From contig DISA01000057.1 of the NCBI GenBank assembly GCA_002421915.1, forward strand, positions 73,231 through 111,944: DNA of 38,714 nucleotides. Reading direction: 5' to 3'. Below are positions 17,799 through 26,683 of this stretch, piece by piece. Position numbers and translations under genes: made by a program. The notes below the pieces were generated by a model. The model saw nothing but the letters and a program-made list of their open reading frames with translations. It was not told the DNA's origin and did not search any database. Within the stretch, counting starts at the first letter, position 1; every line of letters begins with the position of its first letter. This DNA is from Gallionellaceae bacterium UBA6222 (GTDB taxonomy: Bacteria; Pseudomonadota; Gammaproteobacteria; Burkholderiales; Gallionellaceae).

Positions 17799-20700
17799 GA
17801 GCGGGATACCTTCGCTGACGTGGTGCTGGTTGGCCGCTTGCGCGAGGCGGTCTGGCGCTTGAATCCGGCGATCCCGGAAGAGGCGCGCGAGGATGCGTTG
17901 CGCAAGGTGTTGCGCGTCGGCACGCCTACGCTGACGCAAACCAACCGCGCATTTCACGCGATGTTACGAGACGGCGTGCCGGTGGAATACCGGCGCGATG
18001 ATGGCAGCATTGCGGGCGATCATGCGCGGCTGGTGGATTACGACAACGCCGGCAACAATGATTGGCTGGCGGTGAACCAGTTTACGGTGATCGAGGGGCA
18101 GAACAACCGGCGGCCGGACATCGTGGTGTTCGTCAACGGTTTGCCGCTGGCGGTGGTCGAGCTGAAGAATGCGGCGGATGAGGATGCGACGATCTGGTCG
18201 GCTTTCAATCAACTGCAAACCTACAAGCAGCAAATCGGCAGCCTGTTCAACTACAACGAGCTGATGGTGGTATCCGATGGCACAAATGCGCGCATCGGTT
18301 CGCTGACGGCCAGCCAGGAATGGTTCAAGGTGTGGCGCACGGTCGATGGCGAGGGCGATGCGCCCAAGACGGCGCTGGAGCTGGATGTGCTGGTGCGCGG
18401 GGTGTTCGAGCCGAGGCGCTTTCTCGATCTGCTCCAGCATTTCATCGTGTTTGAGGAAGATACCAACAGCGACCGGCTGCACAAGATTATCGCGGGTTAT
18501 CACCAGTTCCACGCGGTGAACGCCGCCGTGGAAGAAACTGTGCGCGCAAGCGGTATGGCGGAAGAAAACTTGCTGCGCCAGGATCAGGGCAATTACTGGA
18601 CGGGCAGGATGCACGGCGGCAAGCCGGGCGACCGCCGCGCCGGGGTGGTGTGGCACACGCAGGGCTCGGGCAAGAGTTTTTCCATGCTGTTCTACGCCGC
18701 TCGCGTGGTGCGCCATCCGGCGATGAAGAATCCGACACTGGTGGTGCTGACCGACCGCAACGATTTGGACGACCAGCTCTTCGGGCAATTTCAGCGCTGC
18801 CACGAGTTGCTGCGCCAGATGCCGGTGCAGGCGGAAAGCCGCGAACGGTTGCGCGAGCTGCTGCAAGTAGCCAGCGGCGGCGTGGTCTTCACCACGATAC
18901 AAAAGTTCATGCCGGAAAAGGGCGAGAAGATGGCTGAGCTCTCGCCGCGACGGAATATCGTGGTGATCGCCGACGAGGCACACCGCAGCCAATACGATTT
19001 GATCGACGGCCTGGCGCGCAACCTGCGCGATGCCTTGCCGAATGCTTCATTCATCGGCTTCACCGGCACGCCCATCGAGAAGAACGATGCCAACACGCGG
19101 GCGATCTTTGGCGATTACATCAGCATCTACGACATCCAGCGCGCCGTGGCGGACAAGGCGACGGTGCCGATCTATTACGAGAGCCGCATTTCCAAGCTGG
19201 GGCTGAACGAGGCTGCGCTGCCGGAAATCGACGAAGAGTTCGACGAAATCACCGAGGGTGAGGAAGACGCCAAGAAACAGAAGCTGAAGACGAAATGGGC
19301 GGCACTGGAGGCATTGGTTGGCGACCCGAAACGCATTGCGCTGGTGGCCGCAGACCTGGTGCAGCATTACGAGCGACGCCTTGAAGCGATGGATGGCAAG
19401 GCCATGGTGGTATGCATGAGCCGCCGCATTTGCGTTGACCTTTACAACGCCATCATCAAGCTGCGGCCAGAATGGGCGAGTGCCAAAGACGACGACATCG
19501 AGGTCGAAAAGAAACAGGCCTGTGTCGCCAAGATCGTGATGACCGGCAGCGCCGACGATGGCCCGGACTGGCAGCCGCATATTCGCAACAAGCAGCGTCG
19601 CCGCGATCTCGCTACGCGTTTCAAGGACAGCAAGGATCCGTTCCGCATCGTGATCGTGCGCGATATGTGGCTGACAGGCTTCGACGCGCCGTGCCTGCAC
19701 ACGATGTATGCCGACAAGCCTATGCGCGGCCACGGCCTGATGCAGGCCATCGCCCGCGTGAACCGCGTGTTCCGCGACAAGCCCGGCGGGCTGGTGGTTG
19801 ACTATCTGGGGCTTGCCGATCAGTTGAAGCACGCGCTTTCCATTTACACCGAGAGCGGCGGACAGGGCAGCCCGAGCATCGATACCGCGCAGGCGATTGC
19901 GATGATGCAGGAGAAACACGAAGTCGCTTGCGCCATCATGCACGGCTTCAACTGGGACAAGTGGACGACCGGCACGTCAGCCGAGCGCCTTGGTTTGATT
20001 CCCGCAGGGCAGGAACATGTGTTGCTGCAAGAGGACGGCAAGCAACGATTTACTCAGGTGGTTTCCGATCTCTCCCGCGTGTTTGCACTCTGCGCGGCAA
20101 CGGATGAGGCTATCGAATTGCGCGACGATATTGCATTCTTTCAGGCTATCAAGGCACAGCTCGTCAAATCGTCCGGCACGCAACGTCCGCCAGAGGAGAT
20201 TGACGTGGCAGTTCGGCAGCTCGTCTCCAAGGCTATCATGGCGGAAGAAGGCATCATTGACGTATTCACGGCCGCAGGCTTGAAGAAGCCGGACATCAGC
20301 ATTCTTTCAGACCAGTTTCTGGCCGAAGTGCGCGGACTGAAACACAAGAATGTGGCGGCCGAGTTGCTGGCGAAGCTGCTCAAGGACGAAATCAAAAAGC
20401 GCTCCTTGCGCAATCTTGTGCAGAGCCGCGCATTCTCCGAAATGCTCAAGAGCACGCTCAACGCCTATCACAACCGCGCCATTGCCACGCAGGAGGTCAT
20501 CGAAGAGCTGATCAAGCTGGCCAAGGAGATGGATGCGGCAACCAAGCGCGGCGAAAATCTGGGGCTGAACGAAGACGAGATCGCTTTCTACGATGCGCTT
20601 GCAGCGAACGAAAGCGCAGTGCAGGCGATGGGCAACGATGAGCTGAAAGTGATCGCCGCCGAACTGGTAGCCCAGGTGCGCAAGAGCGTGACCATCGACT

Positions 20701-20849
20701 GGGCGGTGCGCGAAAGCGCGCGCGCCAGAATCAAGGTGATGGTGAAACGCATCCTGAAAAAACATGGCTTCCCGCCTGATTTGCAGGAAGAGGCGACCAA
20801 AACGGTGTTGGCGCAGGCGGAACTACTGTCGGCTTTGTGGGCTGCATAG
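17688..20849 (+). CDS. hsdR: Type I restriction endonuclease subunit HsdR
   Basis: A 1053-residue motor/nuclease subunit. The PD-(D/E)xK nuclease is RPDIVVFVN ... LAVVELKNA (D144, E158, K160). The translocase has Walker A HTQGSGKS (GSGKS 326-330), the DEAD-type ADEAHRSQYD (~428), FIGFTGTPI (~445) and motif VI AIARVNRVFRDKPG. The C-terminal ~200 residues are helical, as expected for the HsdM-contact region. The ATG overlaps the RhuM stop (ATGA). The first 37 codons are repeated, truncated, at 15392 and 16400. No terminator is evident in the 152 bases after it. Confidence 0.95.
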   Translation: MNTFNESIVEDATLSWFGELGYAIAYGPHMAPGEAAAERDTFADVVLVGRLREAVWRLNPAIPEEAREDALRKVLRVGTPTLTQTNRAFHAMLRDGVPVEYRRDDGSIAGDHARLVDYDNAGNNDWLAVNQFTVIEGQNNRRPDIVVFVNGLPLAVVELKNAADEDATIWSAFNQLQTYKQQIGSLFNYNELMVVSDGTNARIGSLTASQEWFKVWRTVDGEGDAPKTALELDVLVRGVFEPRRFLDLLQHFIVFEEDTNSDRLHKIIAGYHQFHAVNAAVEETVRASGMAEENLLRQDQGNYWTGRMHGGKPGDRRAGVVWHTQGSGKSFSMLFYAARVVRHPAMKNPTLVVLTDRNDLDDQLFGQFQRCHELLRQMPVQAESRERLRELLQVASGGVVFTTIQKFMPEKGEKMAELSPRRNIVVIADEAHRSQYDLIDGLARNLRDALPNASFIGFTGTPIEKNDANTRAIFGDYISIYDIQRAVADKATVPIYYESRISKLGLNEAALPEIDEEFDEITEGEEDAKKQKLKTKWAALEALVGDPKRIALVAADLVQHYERRLEAMDGKAMVVCMSRRICVDLYNAIIKLRPEWASAKDDDIEVEKKQACVAKIVMTGSADDGPDWQPHIRNKQRRRDLATRFKDSKDPFRIVIVRDMWLTGFDAPCLHTMYADKPMRGHGLMQAIARVNRVFRDKPGGLVVDYLGLADQLKHALSIYTESGGQGSPSIDTAQAIAMMQEKHEVACAIMHGFNWDKWTTGTSAERLGLIPAGQEHVLLQEDGKQRFTQVVSDLSRVFALCAATDEAIELRDDIAFFQAIKAQLVKSSGTQRPPEEIDVAVRQLVSKAIMAEEGIIDVFTAAGLKKPDISILSDQFLAEVRGLKHKNVAAELLAKLLKDEIKKRSLRNLVQSRAFSEMLKSTLNAYHNRAIATQEVIEELIKLAKEMDAATKRGENLGLNEDEIAFYDALAANESAVQAMGNDELKVIAAELVAQVRKSVTIDWAVRESARARIKVMVKRILKKHGFPPDLQEEATKTVLAQAELLSALWAA

Positions 20850-21001
20850 GTGTAGCTGCCCGCTTTGGAGAAAACTGACCGTCCCTATAAGGGGCGAAAG
20901 TGTGAGTTCGCCAATGTCCGGTTTGCGGCGACGAATTCGTTAAGAGCCATGACCGGAGTGGCCGAAAACCCGCCCATTGTGCCGTGCGCGAACCTTCGCT
21001 C

Positions 21002-21763
21002 TTAACCTGAAACATCCTCCCACTTCAACTCCCTGAAGTTGAAGCCGCTCGTCTGCGCCGGTTTGACGATCTGGAAGTAGGGCGATACATCGAAGTCGCG
21101 CGGGGTGAACAGGCTGTGGTGGCGCAGTTTGAATATCTCTTCGATGCAGCCGGGGCAGTCCGGGCTGTCGGCGTCGTACTCTTTTACGACGGGCAGGATG
21201 GGGTAGCGGATGGATTGGAAGGCTTGCGCGATCAGTGTGGAGCAGATCGCCCGTGTGGGGTCGCCGCTGCCCAGTGTCAGCAGTCGGCGGCGGAAGCGGG
21301 TCGGTACGGGCGGTGTCGGCAGCAGGTAGCGCGCGAGGTCGGCGATGTTGCGCAGGTCGTATTGCTGGCCGATGCGCGCCACGGCGTAGGCGGCGACTTG
21401 GTGGCGTTCGCTTTCGTTCAGCCCGAACGGTCGGCAGATGCGCGTATGCGCACCCGCGAAATCTTCCAGCCCGCAGCTTCTTACGCCTTGCCGCATATCC
21501 ACCTCGATGAAACATTGTGCCGGCGCCAGCCGGTGCGTGAAGGTGTCACCCACATAGAGTGCGGCATGTGACCAGGTGGATTGAGTGAGGAACTTGATGG
21601 CGGTGCTGACTCGGCTGCTGCCTTCCACCAGCAGCACGTCGCCGATCTCCAGCGTTTCGCGCAGTCGCGCCACTGAAGTCGGCGTGAAGCTGCCGTGCAT
21701 ATGCCTTTCCCGCGTGAGATAGCGCGCCAGGAAACCGCCCATCTTTTGCAGTGCACTGTTCAT
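21002..21763 (-). CDS. YiiX-like permuted NlpC/P60 cysteine hydrolase
   Basis: A 253-residue protein of the permuted papain-like group (YiiX/YebB). The candidate catalytic pair is H66 in TWSHAALYVG and C174 in RAICSTLIAQAFQ, with an order His-then-Cys that is reversed from classical NlpC/P60. The GDVLLVEG motif (~41-48) precedes the His. Family members cleave amide or acyl bonds in cell-wall or lipid substrates; specificity is unknown. No clear signal peptide is visible, so it is probably cytoplasmic or membrane-associated by another route. It runs opposite to hsdR and diverges from msrB across 297 bases. Confidence 0.82.
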   Translation of the reverse strand: MNSALQKMGGFLARYLTRERHMHGSFTPTSVARLRETLEIGDVLLVEGSSRVSTAIKFLTQSTWSHAALYVGDTFTHRLAPAQCFIEVDMRQGVRSCGLEDFAGAHTRICRPFGLNESERHQVAAYAVARIGQQYDLRNIADLARYLLPTPPVPTRFRRRLLTLGSGDPTRAICSTLIAQAFQSIRYPILPVVKEYDADSPDCPGCIEEIFKLRHHSLFTPRDFDVSPYFQIVKPAQTSGFNFRELKWEDVSG

Positions 21764-22060
21764 GTTTGCCCTCCGTTTTTCGTTTCAGTCGTAATTCGCC
21801 GGGGGATTCTTACGCACGGTCGCTATCCCGCGCATAACAATATTCAGGTGATGGTTGATACGCTGGGCAGCGCGGGTATGATCATTCGTATCCGCCTGCG
21901 TGTAGAGGGGCGGGGATCTGCGTGTGCATGTAACTTTTTTTTGCCGATGTCCGAATTAATGGGTGCAGGGAGTGTTCAAGGAGAACACGGGTCGGCTGAC
22001 TGTCCTTCGACAGGGTGAACGGGTTTGATCCGGTGTTCCCATTTCAAAACGGAGGCGATG
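21764..22060. other. Intergenic region between the YiiX-like gene and msrB
   Basis: No convincing gene. It holds a half-copy of the VRPEPVEG-type palindrome (about 22002-22020), a T-run around 21935, and the GGAGGCG ribosome site of msrB at 22051-22057. It probably carries two divergent promoters. Confidence 0.5.
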
Positions 22061-22567
22061 ATGAAACGTAGAGACTTTTTGAGAGGCCTGTCTGGCTTGT
22101 CGATTTTGATGGCATTGCCGGCGCTGGCGGGGGAGATGATGAGGGCGGCAGTGCAACCTTTGGTGAAAAGCAAAGCGGCATGGCGCGCGGTGTTGCCGGC
22201 TAACCGATATGCGATCTTGTTCGAGGAGGGCACCGAACCCGCCCACAGCAGCCCGCTGGATAAGGAGAAACGCAGCGGCACATTCATCTGTGCGGCCTGT
22301 GCGCTACCTTTGTTCTCTTCAAAACACAAGTACGACAGCGGCACCGGCTGGCCCAGTTTCTGGCAACCGCTGCCGGATGCGGTGGCCACCAAGACCGATT
22401 TCAAGCTGATATGGCCGCGCACGGAATATCACTGCGCGCGGTGCGGCGGACATCAGGGCCATGTGTTCGACGACGGCCCGCAACCCACCGGTCTGCGCTA
22501 TTGCAACAACGGGCTGGCGCTGGAATTCGTCGCCGAGGGGACGCCGCTACCGGCGTTGAGAGTATGA
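22061..22567 (+). CDS. msrB: Exported peptide-methionine (R)-S-oxide reductase MsrB
   Basis: A 168-residue protein. The N-terminus MKRRDFLRGLSGLSILMALPALAGE carries a twin-arginine (Tat) signal; this is the first clue that it works in the periplasm. The MsrB domain has the zinc ligands CAAC (C77, C80) and CARC, the GTGWPSF motif, and the catalytic cysteine in RYCNNGLAL (C148); most MsrB proteins read RYCxNS here, so NNG is a small variation. The ATG at 22061 gives 5 bases to GGAGG and is preferred to the ATG at 22058. Its stop overlaps the msrA start (ATGA). Confidence 0.93.
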   Translation: MKRRDFLRGLSGLSILMALPALAGEMMRAAVQPLVKSKAAWRAVLPANRYAILFEEGTEPAHSSPLDKEKRSGTFICAACALPLFSSKHKYDSGTGWPSFWQPLPDAVATKTDFKLIWPRTEYHCARCGGHQGHVFDDGPQPTGLRYCNNGLALEFVAEGTPLPALRV

Positions 22568-23163
22568 GCGCGCGCCTGAATCTGCTGCTGGCCGTGTGTG
22601 TCCTGTCGTTCGCCACGGTGGCACGGGCGGCGGACACTGCAACGGCTAACGCACTGTTCGCGGGTGGCTGCTTCTGGTGCATCGAGGCCGACTTCGAAAA
22701 GCTGGACGGTGTGATCGATGTCGAGTCCGGCTACATCGGCGGCAAGCTGGCCAACCCGACTTACCAGCAGGTGAGTCGCGGTGGCACGGGACATGCCGAG
22801 GCGGTGCGGGTGCGCTACGATCCGCGCAAGGTCAGCTATGAAAAGTTGCTGGATTATTTCTGGCGGCATATCGACCCCACGGTGAAAGACCGGCAGTTCT
22901 GCGATGTCGGCTCGCAATATCGCAGCGCGATCTTCTATCAAAATGCCGCCGAGGAAAAAGCCGCGCGTGCCAGCCTGCAGGCTTTGCAACAGAGCGGTCG
23001 TTTTGAGCATATCTACACCGAGATCGTCCCCGCCACCACTTTCTACCTTGCCGAGGAATACCATCAGGATTACTACAAAAAGAACCCCGTGCGCTATGGT
23101 TACTACCGCTACAGTTGCGGTCGCGATGCGCGGGTCGAGGCGGTGTGGGGCGGGGCGCACTGA
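22564..23163 (+). CDS. msrA: Exported peptide-methionine (S)-S-oxide reductase MsrA
   Basis: A 199-residue protein. MSARLNLLLAVCVLSFATVARA looks like a Sec signal peptide. The MsrA core shows GGCFWCIEADFEKLDGV with catalytic C36, GYIGG, GHAEAVRVRYDP, the QYRSAIFY motif and EEYHQDYYKKNP. It reduces the S-epimer of methionine sulfoxide, the partner reaction to MsrB. The ATG overlaps the msrB stop, so both act together, probably repairing oxidised periplasmic proteins. How they obtain electrons is not shown here, because no thioredoxin-like or DsbD-like gene is adjacent. Confidence 0.94.
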   Translation: MSARLNLLLAVCVLSFATVARAADTATANALFAGGCFWCIEADFEKLDGVIDVESGYIGGKLANPTYQQVSRGGTGHAEAVRVRYDPRKVSYEKLLDYFWRHIDPTVKDRQFCDVGSQYRSAIFYQNAAEEKAARASLQALQQSGRFEHIYTEIVPATTFYLAEEYHQDYYKKNPVRYGYYRYSCGRDARVEAVWGGAH

Positions 23164-23179
23164 AGAGACTGAAGGTTTG

Positions 23180-23237
23180 GTAGGTCGGGTTTCAACCCGA
23201 CGGGTTTAGCGGCATGTCGGGCTGAAGCCCGACCTAC
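23180..23237. repeat. Interspersed inverted repeat, GTAGGTCGGG family, copy 1
   Basis: Arms starting taggtcgggtttca (23181) and ending tgaagcccgaccta (23236) are complementary over 21 bases with two mismatches, separated by ~14 bases. A near-identical element in the same orientation occurs at 31237-31294, and a single arm at 32666-32686. It lies in the 256 bases between msrA and arsS. Confidence 0.85.
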
Positions 23238-23419
23238 AAAACCGTTCTGCGCGTTGGCTTAAGTTCCTTAGCATGCAACACTGCACCAGAAAGACTCATA
23301 AAAATTTCAGCCCTCAGCCCAAGGGAGCAAAGCAGGATATTCAGTAATTCCCCGGATAACTGTAAGAATCGTCAAGGCTGGCACGACTCATCAGCAAATC
23401 CAACCAAACAGGAAACGCC

Positions 23420-24421
23420 ATGCACGCCACCTTGCCCTTGTTGCAGCACACCGAATTCCCCGCGTTGCACCGCCGCGCACTTGAGACACTGCAAGTCAAC
23501 CTCGGCTACAAATGCAACATGAGCTGCCAGCATTGCCACGTCAATGCCGGGCCCAACCGCACCGAGATGATGGATGCCGCAACGCTGGCGCTGATCCCGC
23601 AGGTGCTGGCGGCACGCAAGCTGCACACGCTGGACCTGACCGGCGGCGCGCCGGAGTTGCACGATGGCTTCCGCGAACTGGTGCGCGCGGCGCGGGGGCA
23701 GGATTGCAAGGTGATCGACCGTTGCAATCTCACCATCCTGTTCGAGCCGGGGCAGGAAGATATGGCGGAATTCCTTGCGCAGCAGCAGGTCGAGATCGTC
23801 GCCTCGCTGCCGTGCTATTCGCTGGAGAATGTGGACAAGCAGCGCGGCAAGGGCGCGTTCGATAAAAGCATCCTCGCACTGCAACAGCTCAACGCGCTGG
23901 GTTACGGCATCCCCGGCAGCGGGCTGGTGCTGAACCTGGTGTTCAACCCGCAGGGCGCATCGCTGCCGCCGGACCAAGCGGCACTGGAGGCGGACTACAA
24001 ACGCGAGCTGTTCAATCACTTCGGCATCCACTTCAACCGCCTGCTGGCCATCGCCAACATGCCGATCCAGCGTTTCGGCTCGATGCTGATCTCCAAGGGC
24101 AAGTTCAACGACTACATGCGCCTGCTGCACGAGAACTTCGCCGCCGCCAACTTGGAGACGGTGATGTGCCGCAATCTGGTCAGCGTGGATTGGCAGGGAT
24201 TTTTGTATGACTGCGACTTCAACCAGCAACTCGGTTTGGCCTTGACCGGCATGGGCAGACCGCATTTGCGTGATCTGCTGCAGCAGGACATCGAAGGGCA
24301 ATCCATCCGCGTGGCCGATCACTGCTACGGTTGCACTGCGGGGCAGGGCAGCAGTTGCGGCGGGGCGATAGGCCGGTCACCTGCGGCGCCGACGCATGAA
24401 GCTATCAGGGACATCAAATGA
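23420..24421 (+). CDS. arsS: Arsenosugar biosynthesis radical SAM protein ArsS
   Basis: A 333-residue radical SAM enzyme. The iron-sulfur cluster motif CNMSCQHC (C32, C36, C39; CX3CX2C) sits in LQVNLGYKCNMSCQHCHVNAG, followed by the SAM-binding DLTGGAPELH. The C-terminal domain contains CRNLVSVDW, YDCDFNQQLG and CYGCTAGQGSSCGGAIG, typical of ArsS, where a cysteine (or selenocysteine in some) binds a second cluster. ArsS is thought to transfer the adenosyl group to methylated arsenic during arsenosugar formation. The nearby ArsM and the two arsenosugar-type glycosyltransferases support this. Its stop overlaps the next ATG. Confidence 0.92.
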   Translation: MHATLPLLQHTEFPALHRRALETLQVNLGYKCNMSCQHCHVNAGPNRTEMMDAATLALIPQVLAARKLHTLDLTGGAPELHDGFRELVRAARGQDCKVIDRCNLTILFEPGQEDMAEFLAQQQVEIVASLPCYSLENVDKQRGKGAFDKSILALQQLNALGYGIPGSGLVLNLVFNPQGASLPPDQAALEADYKRELFNHFGIHFNRLLAIANMPIQRFGSMLISKGKFNDYMRLLHENFAAANLETVMCRNLVSVDWQGFLYDCDFNQQLGLALTGMGRPHLRDLLQQDIEGQSIRVADHCYGCTAGQGSSCGGAIGRSPAAPTHEAIRDIK

Positions 24422-26568
24422 GAAAACTTTTTTTGTTGGCGGCAGTTGCACTGCTGGCGGGGTTGTTTTTTGCCTTTGATCTGCACCAGTATCTGACGCT
24501 GGAAACCCTGCAAACCCGGCGCGATGAATTCATCGCACTGAAACAGCAATCGCCCTGGCTGGTGACCGGCATCGCATTCCTGGGTTATGTGCTGGTGACG
24601 GCGCTGTCGCTGCCCGGTGCGCTGGTGATGACGCTGGCGATGGGCGCGCTGTTCGGATTCTGGTGGGGCACGCTGCTGGTGTCGTTCGCCTCGACCATCG
24701 GCGCGACGCTGGCCTTTCTGGCTTCGCGTTTCGTCCTGCGCGACAGCGTGCAGCAGCGCTTCGGCGACAAGCTCAAGGCCATCAACGACGGCGTCGCCCG
24801 CGACGGTGCGCTGTATCTGTTCACCCTGCGCATGGTGCCGGTGTTCCCGTTCTTCCTCATCAACCTGCTGATGGGACTCACGCCGATGCGCGCGCGCACC
24901 TTCTACTGGGTGAGCCAGGTCGGCATGCTGGCGGGCACGCTGGTGTTCGTGAATGCGGGCACGCAGTTGGCGCAACTCGAAAGCCTGTCCGGCATCCTCT
25001 CGCCCGCGTTGCTGTTCTCGTTTGCCTTGCTGGGCGTGTTCCCCATGATCGCCAACAAATTCATCCAGTGGCTGCAACGCCGCCGCGTCTACGCAAAATG
25101 GCAGCGTCCGGACAGATTCGACCGCAACCTGATCGTCATCGGCGGCGGCGCGGCGGGGCTGGTTTCCGCCTACATCGCGGCGGCAGTGAAAGCCAAAGTC
25201 ACGCTGATCGAAACGCACAAGATGGGCGGCGATTGCTTGAACTACGGCTGCGTGCCGAGCAAGGCGCTGATCAAGAGCGCTAAGTTGGCGCAGCAGATGC
25301 GTCACGGCGAACATTACGGCCTGAGCGCGACCCAGCCGACATTCAGCTTCCGCAAGGTGATGGCGCGCGTGCATGAAGTGATCCGCACCGTTGCGCCGCA
25401 CGACAGCGTGGAGCGCTACACCGGCCTCGGCGTGGAAGTGTTGCAGGGTTTTGCGCGCCTCACCGACCCGTGGACGGTGGAGATCAAACTCAACGACGGC
25501 AGCACGCAGACGCTCACCACGCGCAGCATCGTCATCGCCACCGGCGCGCGCCCCTTCGTGCCGCCGCTGCCGGGGCTGGAGGAAGTGGGCTATGTCACCA
25601 GCGATACGCTGTGGTCGACCTTTGCCGAACTGGATGAAGCGCCGAAACGTCTGGTGGTGCTGGGCGGTGGCCCTATCGGTTGCGAACTGGCGCAGAGCTT
25701 TGCGCGCCTGGGTTCGGGGGTGAAGCAGATCGAGATGGCGCCGCGCATCATGATCCGCGAAGACCTGGAAGTTTCCGAACTGGCACGCGCCTCGCTTGCT
25801 GCCGACGGCGTGGAGGTGTTGACCGATCACAAGGCGGTGCGCTGCGAGAAGGTGGGCGAACGCAAATTTATCGTGGTGGAGCATGACGGCCATACCTACC
25901 GCATCGAGTTCGACGCGCTGATCGCGGCGGTCGGGCGCAGTGCGCGCCTCAAAGGCTTCGGGCTGGAAGAGCTGGGCATCCCCGTGCAGCGCACCGTCAC
26001 TACCAACGACTATCTGGAAACGCTGTACCCGAACATCTATGCCGCAGGCGATGTGGCCGGGCCCTACCAGTTCACCCATACCGCCGCGCATCAGGCATGG
26101 TATGCGGCGGTGAACGCGCTGTTCGGCAATTTCAAACGCTTCAAGGTGGATTATTCCGTCATTCCCTGGGCGACCTTCATCGAACCGGAAGTCGCGCGCG
26201 TCGGTCTCAACGAGCAGGATGCGAAAGAAAAGAACATTCCATACGAAGTGGTGAAATTCAACAACGAAGAACTGGACCGCGCCATCGCCGACGGCACCGC
26301 GCACGGTTTCGTCAAAGTGCTGACCGTGCCGGGCAAGGACAAGATCCTCGGCGTCACCATCGTCGGCGAACACGCGGGCGACCTGCTGGCGGAATTCGTG
26401 CTGGCGATGAAACACGGTCTGGGATTGAACAAGATACTGGGCACCATCCATACCTATCCGACCTTGGCCGAAGCGAACAAATATGCCGCCGGTGAATGGA
26501 AACGCGCGCATGCGCCGCAGGGTGTTCTGCGCTGGCTGGAGAAATATCATGCGTGGAAGCGGGGGTGA
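24418..26568 (+). CDS. TVP38/TMEM64 (VTT) membrane domain fused to mercuric-reductase-like FAD oxidoreductase
   Basis: A 716-residue fusion. Residues 1-~220 are hydrophobic and match the TVP38/DedA-type VTT domain (GALFGFWWGTLLVSF, then LYLFTLRMVPVFPFFLINL, a family signature). Residues ~235-716 are a flavoprotein disulfide reductase: FAD loop LIVIGGGAAGLVSAYI, redox-active GGDCLNYGCVPSK (C273, C278), NAD-binding VVLGGGPIGCEL, NIYAAGDVAGP and a dimerisation domain (EPEVARVGLNE). It is not MerA itself, since no N-terminal metal-binding domain or C-terminal CC pair is visible. It overlaps arsS by ATGA. Its role beside arsenosugar genes is unproven. Confidence 0.9.
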   Translation: MRKLFLLAAVALLAGLFFAFDLHQYLTLETLQTRRDEFIALKQQSPWLVTGIAFLGYVLVTALSLPGALVMTLAMGALFGFWWGTLLVSFASTIGATLAFLASRFVLRDSVQQRFGDKLKAINDGVARDGALYLFTLRMVPVFPFFLINLLMGLTPMRARTFYWVSQVGMLAGTLVFVNAGTQLAQLESLSGILSPALLFSFALLGVFPMIANKFIQWLQRRRVYAKWQRPDRFDRNLIVIGGGAAGLVSAYIAAAVKAKVTLIETHKMGGDCLNYGCVPSKALIKSAKLAQQMRHGEHYGLSATQPTFSFRKVMARVHEVIRTVAPHDSVERYTGLGVEVLQGFARLTDPWTVEIKLNDGSTQTLTTRSIVIATGARPFVPPLPGLEEVGYVTSDTLWSTFAELDEAPKRLVVLGGGPIGCELAQSFARLGSGVKQIEMAPRIMIREDLEVSELARASLAADGVEVLTDHKAVRCEKVGERKFIVVEHDGHTYRIEFDALIAAVGRSARLKGFGLEELGIPVQRTVTTNDYLETLYPNIYAAGDVAGPYQFTHTAAHQAWYAAVNALFGNFKRFKVDYSVIPWATFIEPEVARVGLNEQDAKEKNIPYEVVKFNNEELDRAIADGTAHGFVKVLTVPGKDKILGVTIVGEHAGDLLAEFVLAMKHGLGLNKILGTIHTYPTLAEANKYAAGEWKRAHAPQGVLRWLEKYHAWKRG

Positions 26569-26588
26569 GGAAAATGCAAAAACAATTT

Positions 26589-26659
26589 GCCACAGAGTCC
26601 ACAGAGATCACAGAGAGAGCGGCGATGTTTCTCTCTGTGTGCTCTGTGATCTCTGTGGC
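26589..26659. repeat. Intergenic inverted repeat, ACAGAG-unit type
   Basis: Arms 26589-26618 and 26630-26659 share gccacagag, acagag and acagagaga blocks in inverted order, interrupted at matching positions, forming a ~30-base hairpin with an 11-base loop. It lies in the 115-base gap between the oxidoreductase gene and the glycosyltransferase. Confidence 0.8.
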
Positions 26660-26683
26660 TAAAAGGTCTTTAAGGTCTTTGCC

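Noticed and set aside
20731..21015. A 94-codon open frame on the minus strand over the hsdR end and downstream gap
   Set aside because: It is antisense to the C-terminal coding part of hsdR and the remainder has no recognisable domain; composition is explained by the hsdR coding strand.
26569..26683. CRISPR-like array of short repeats
   Set aside because: The ACAGAG units are arranged as two inverted arms of one hairpin, not as regularly spaced direct repeats with unique spacers.
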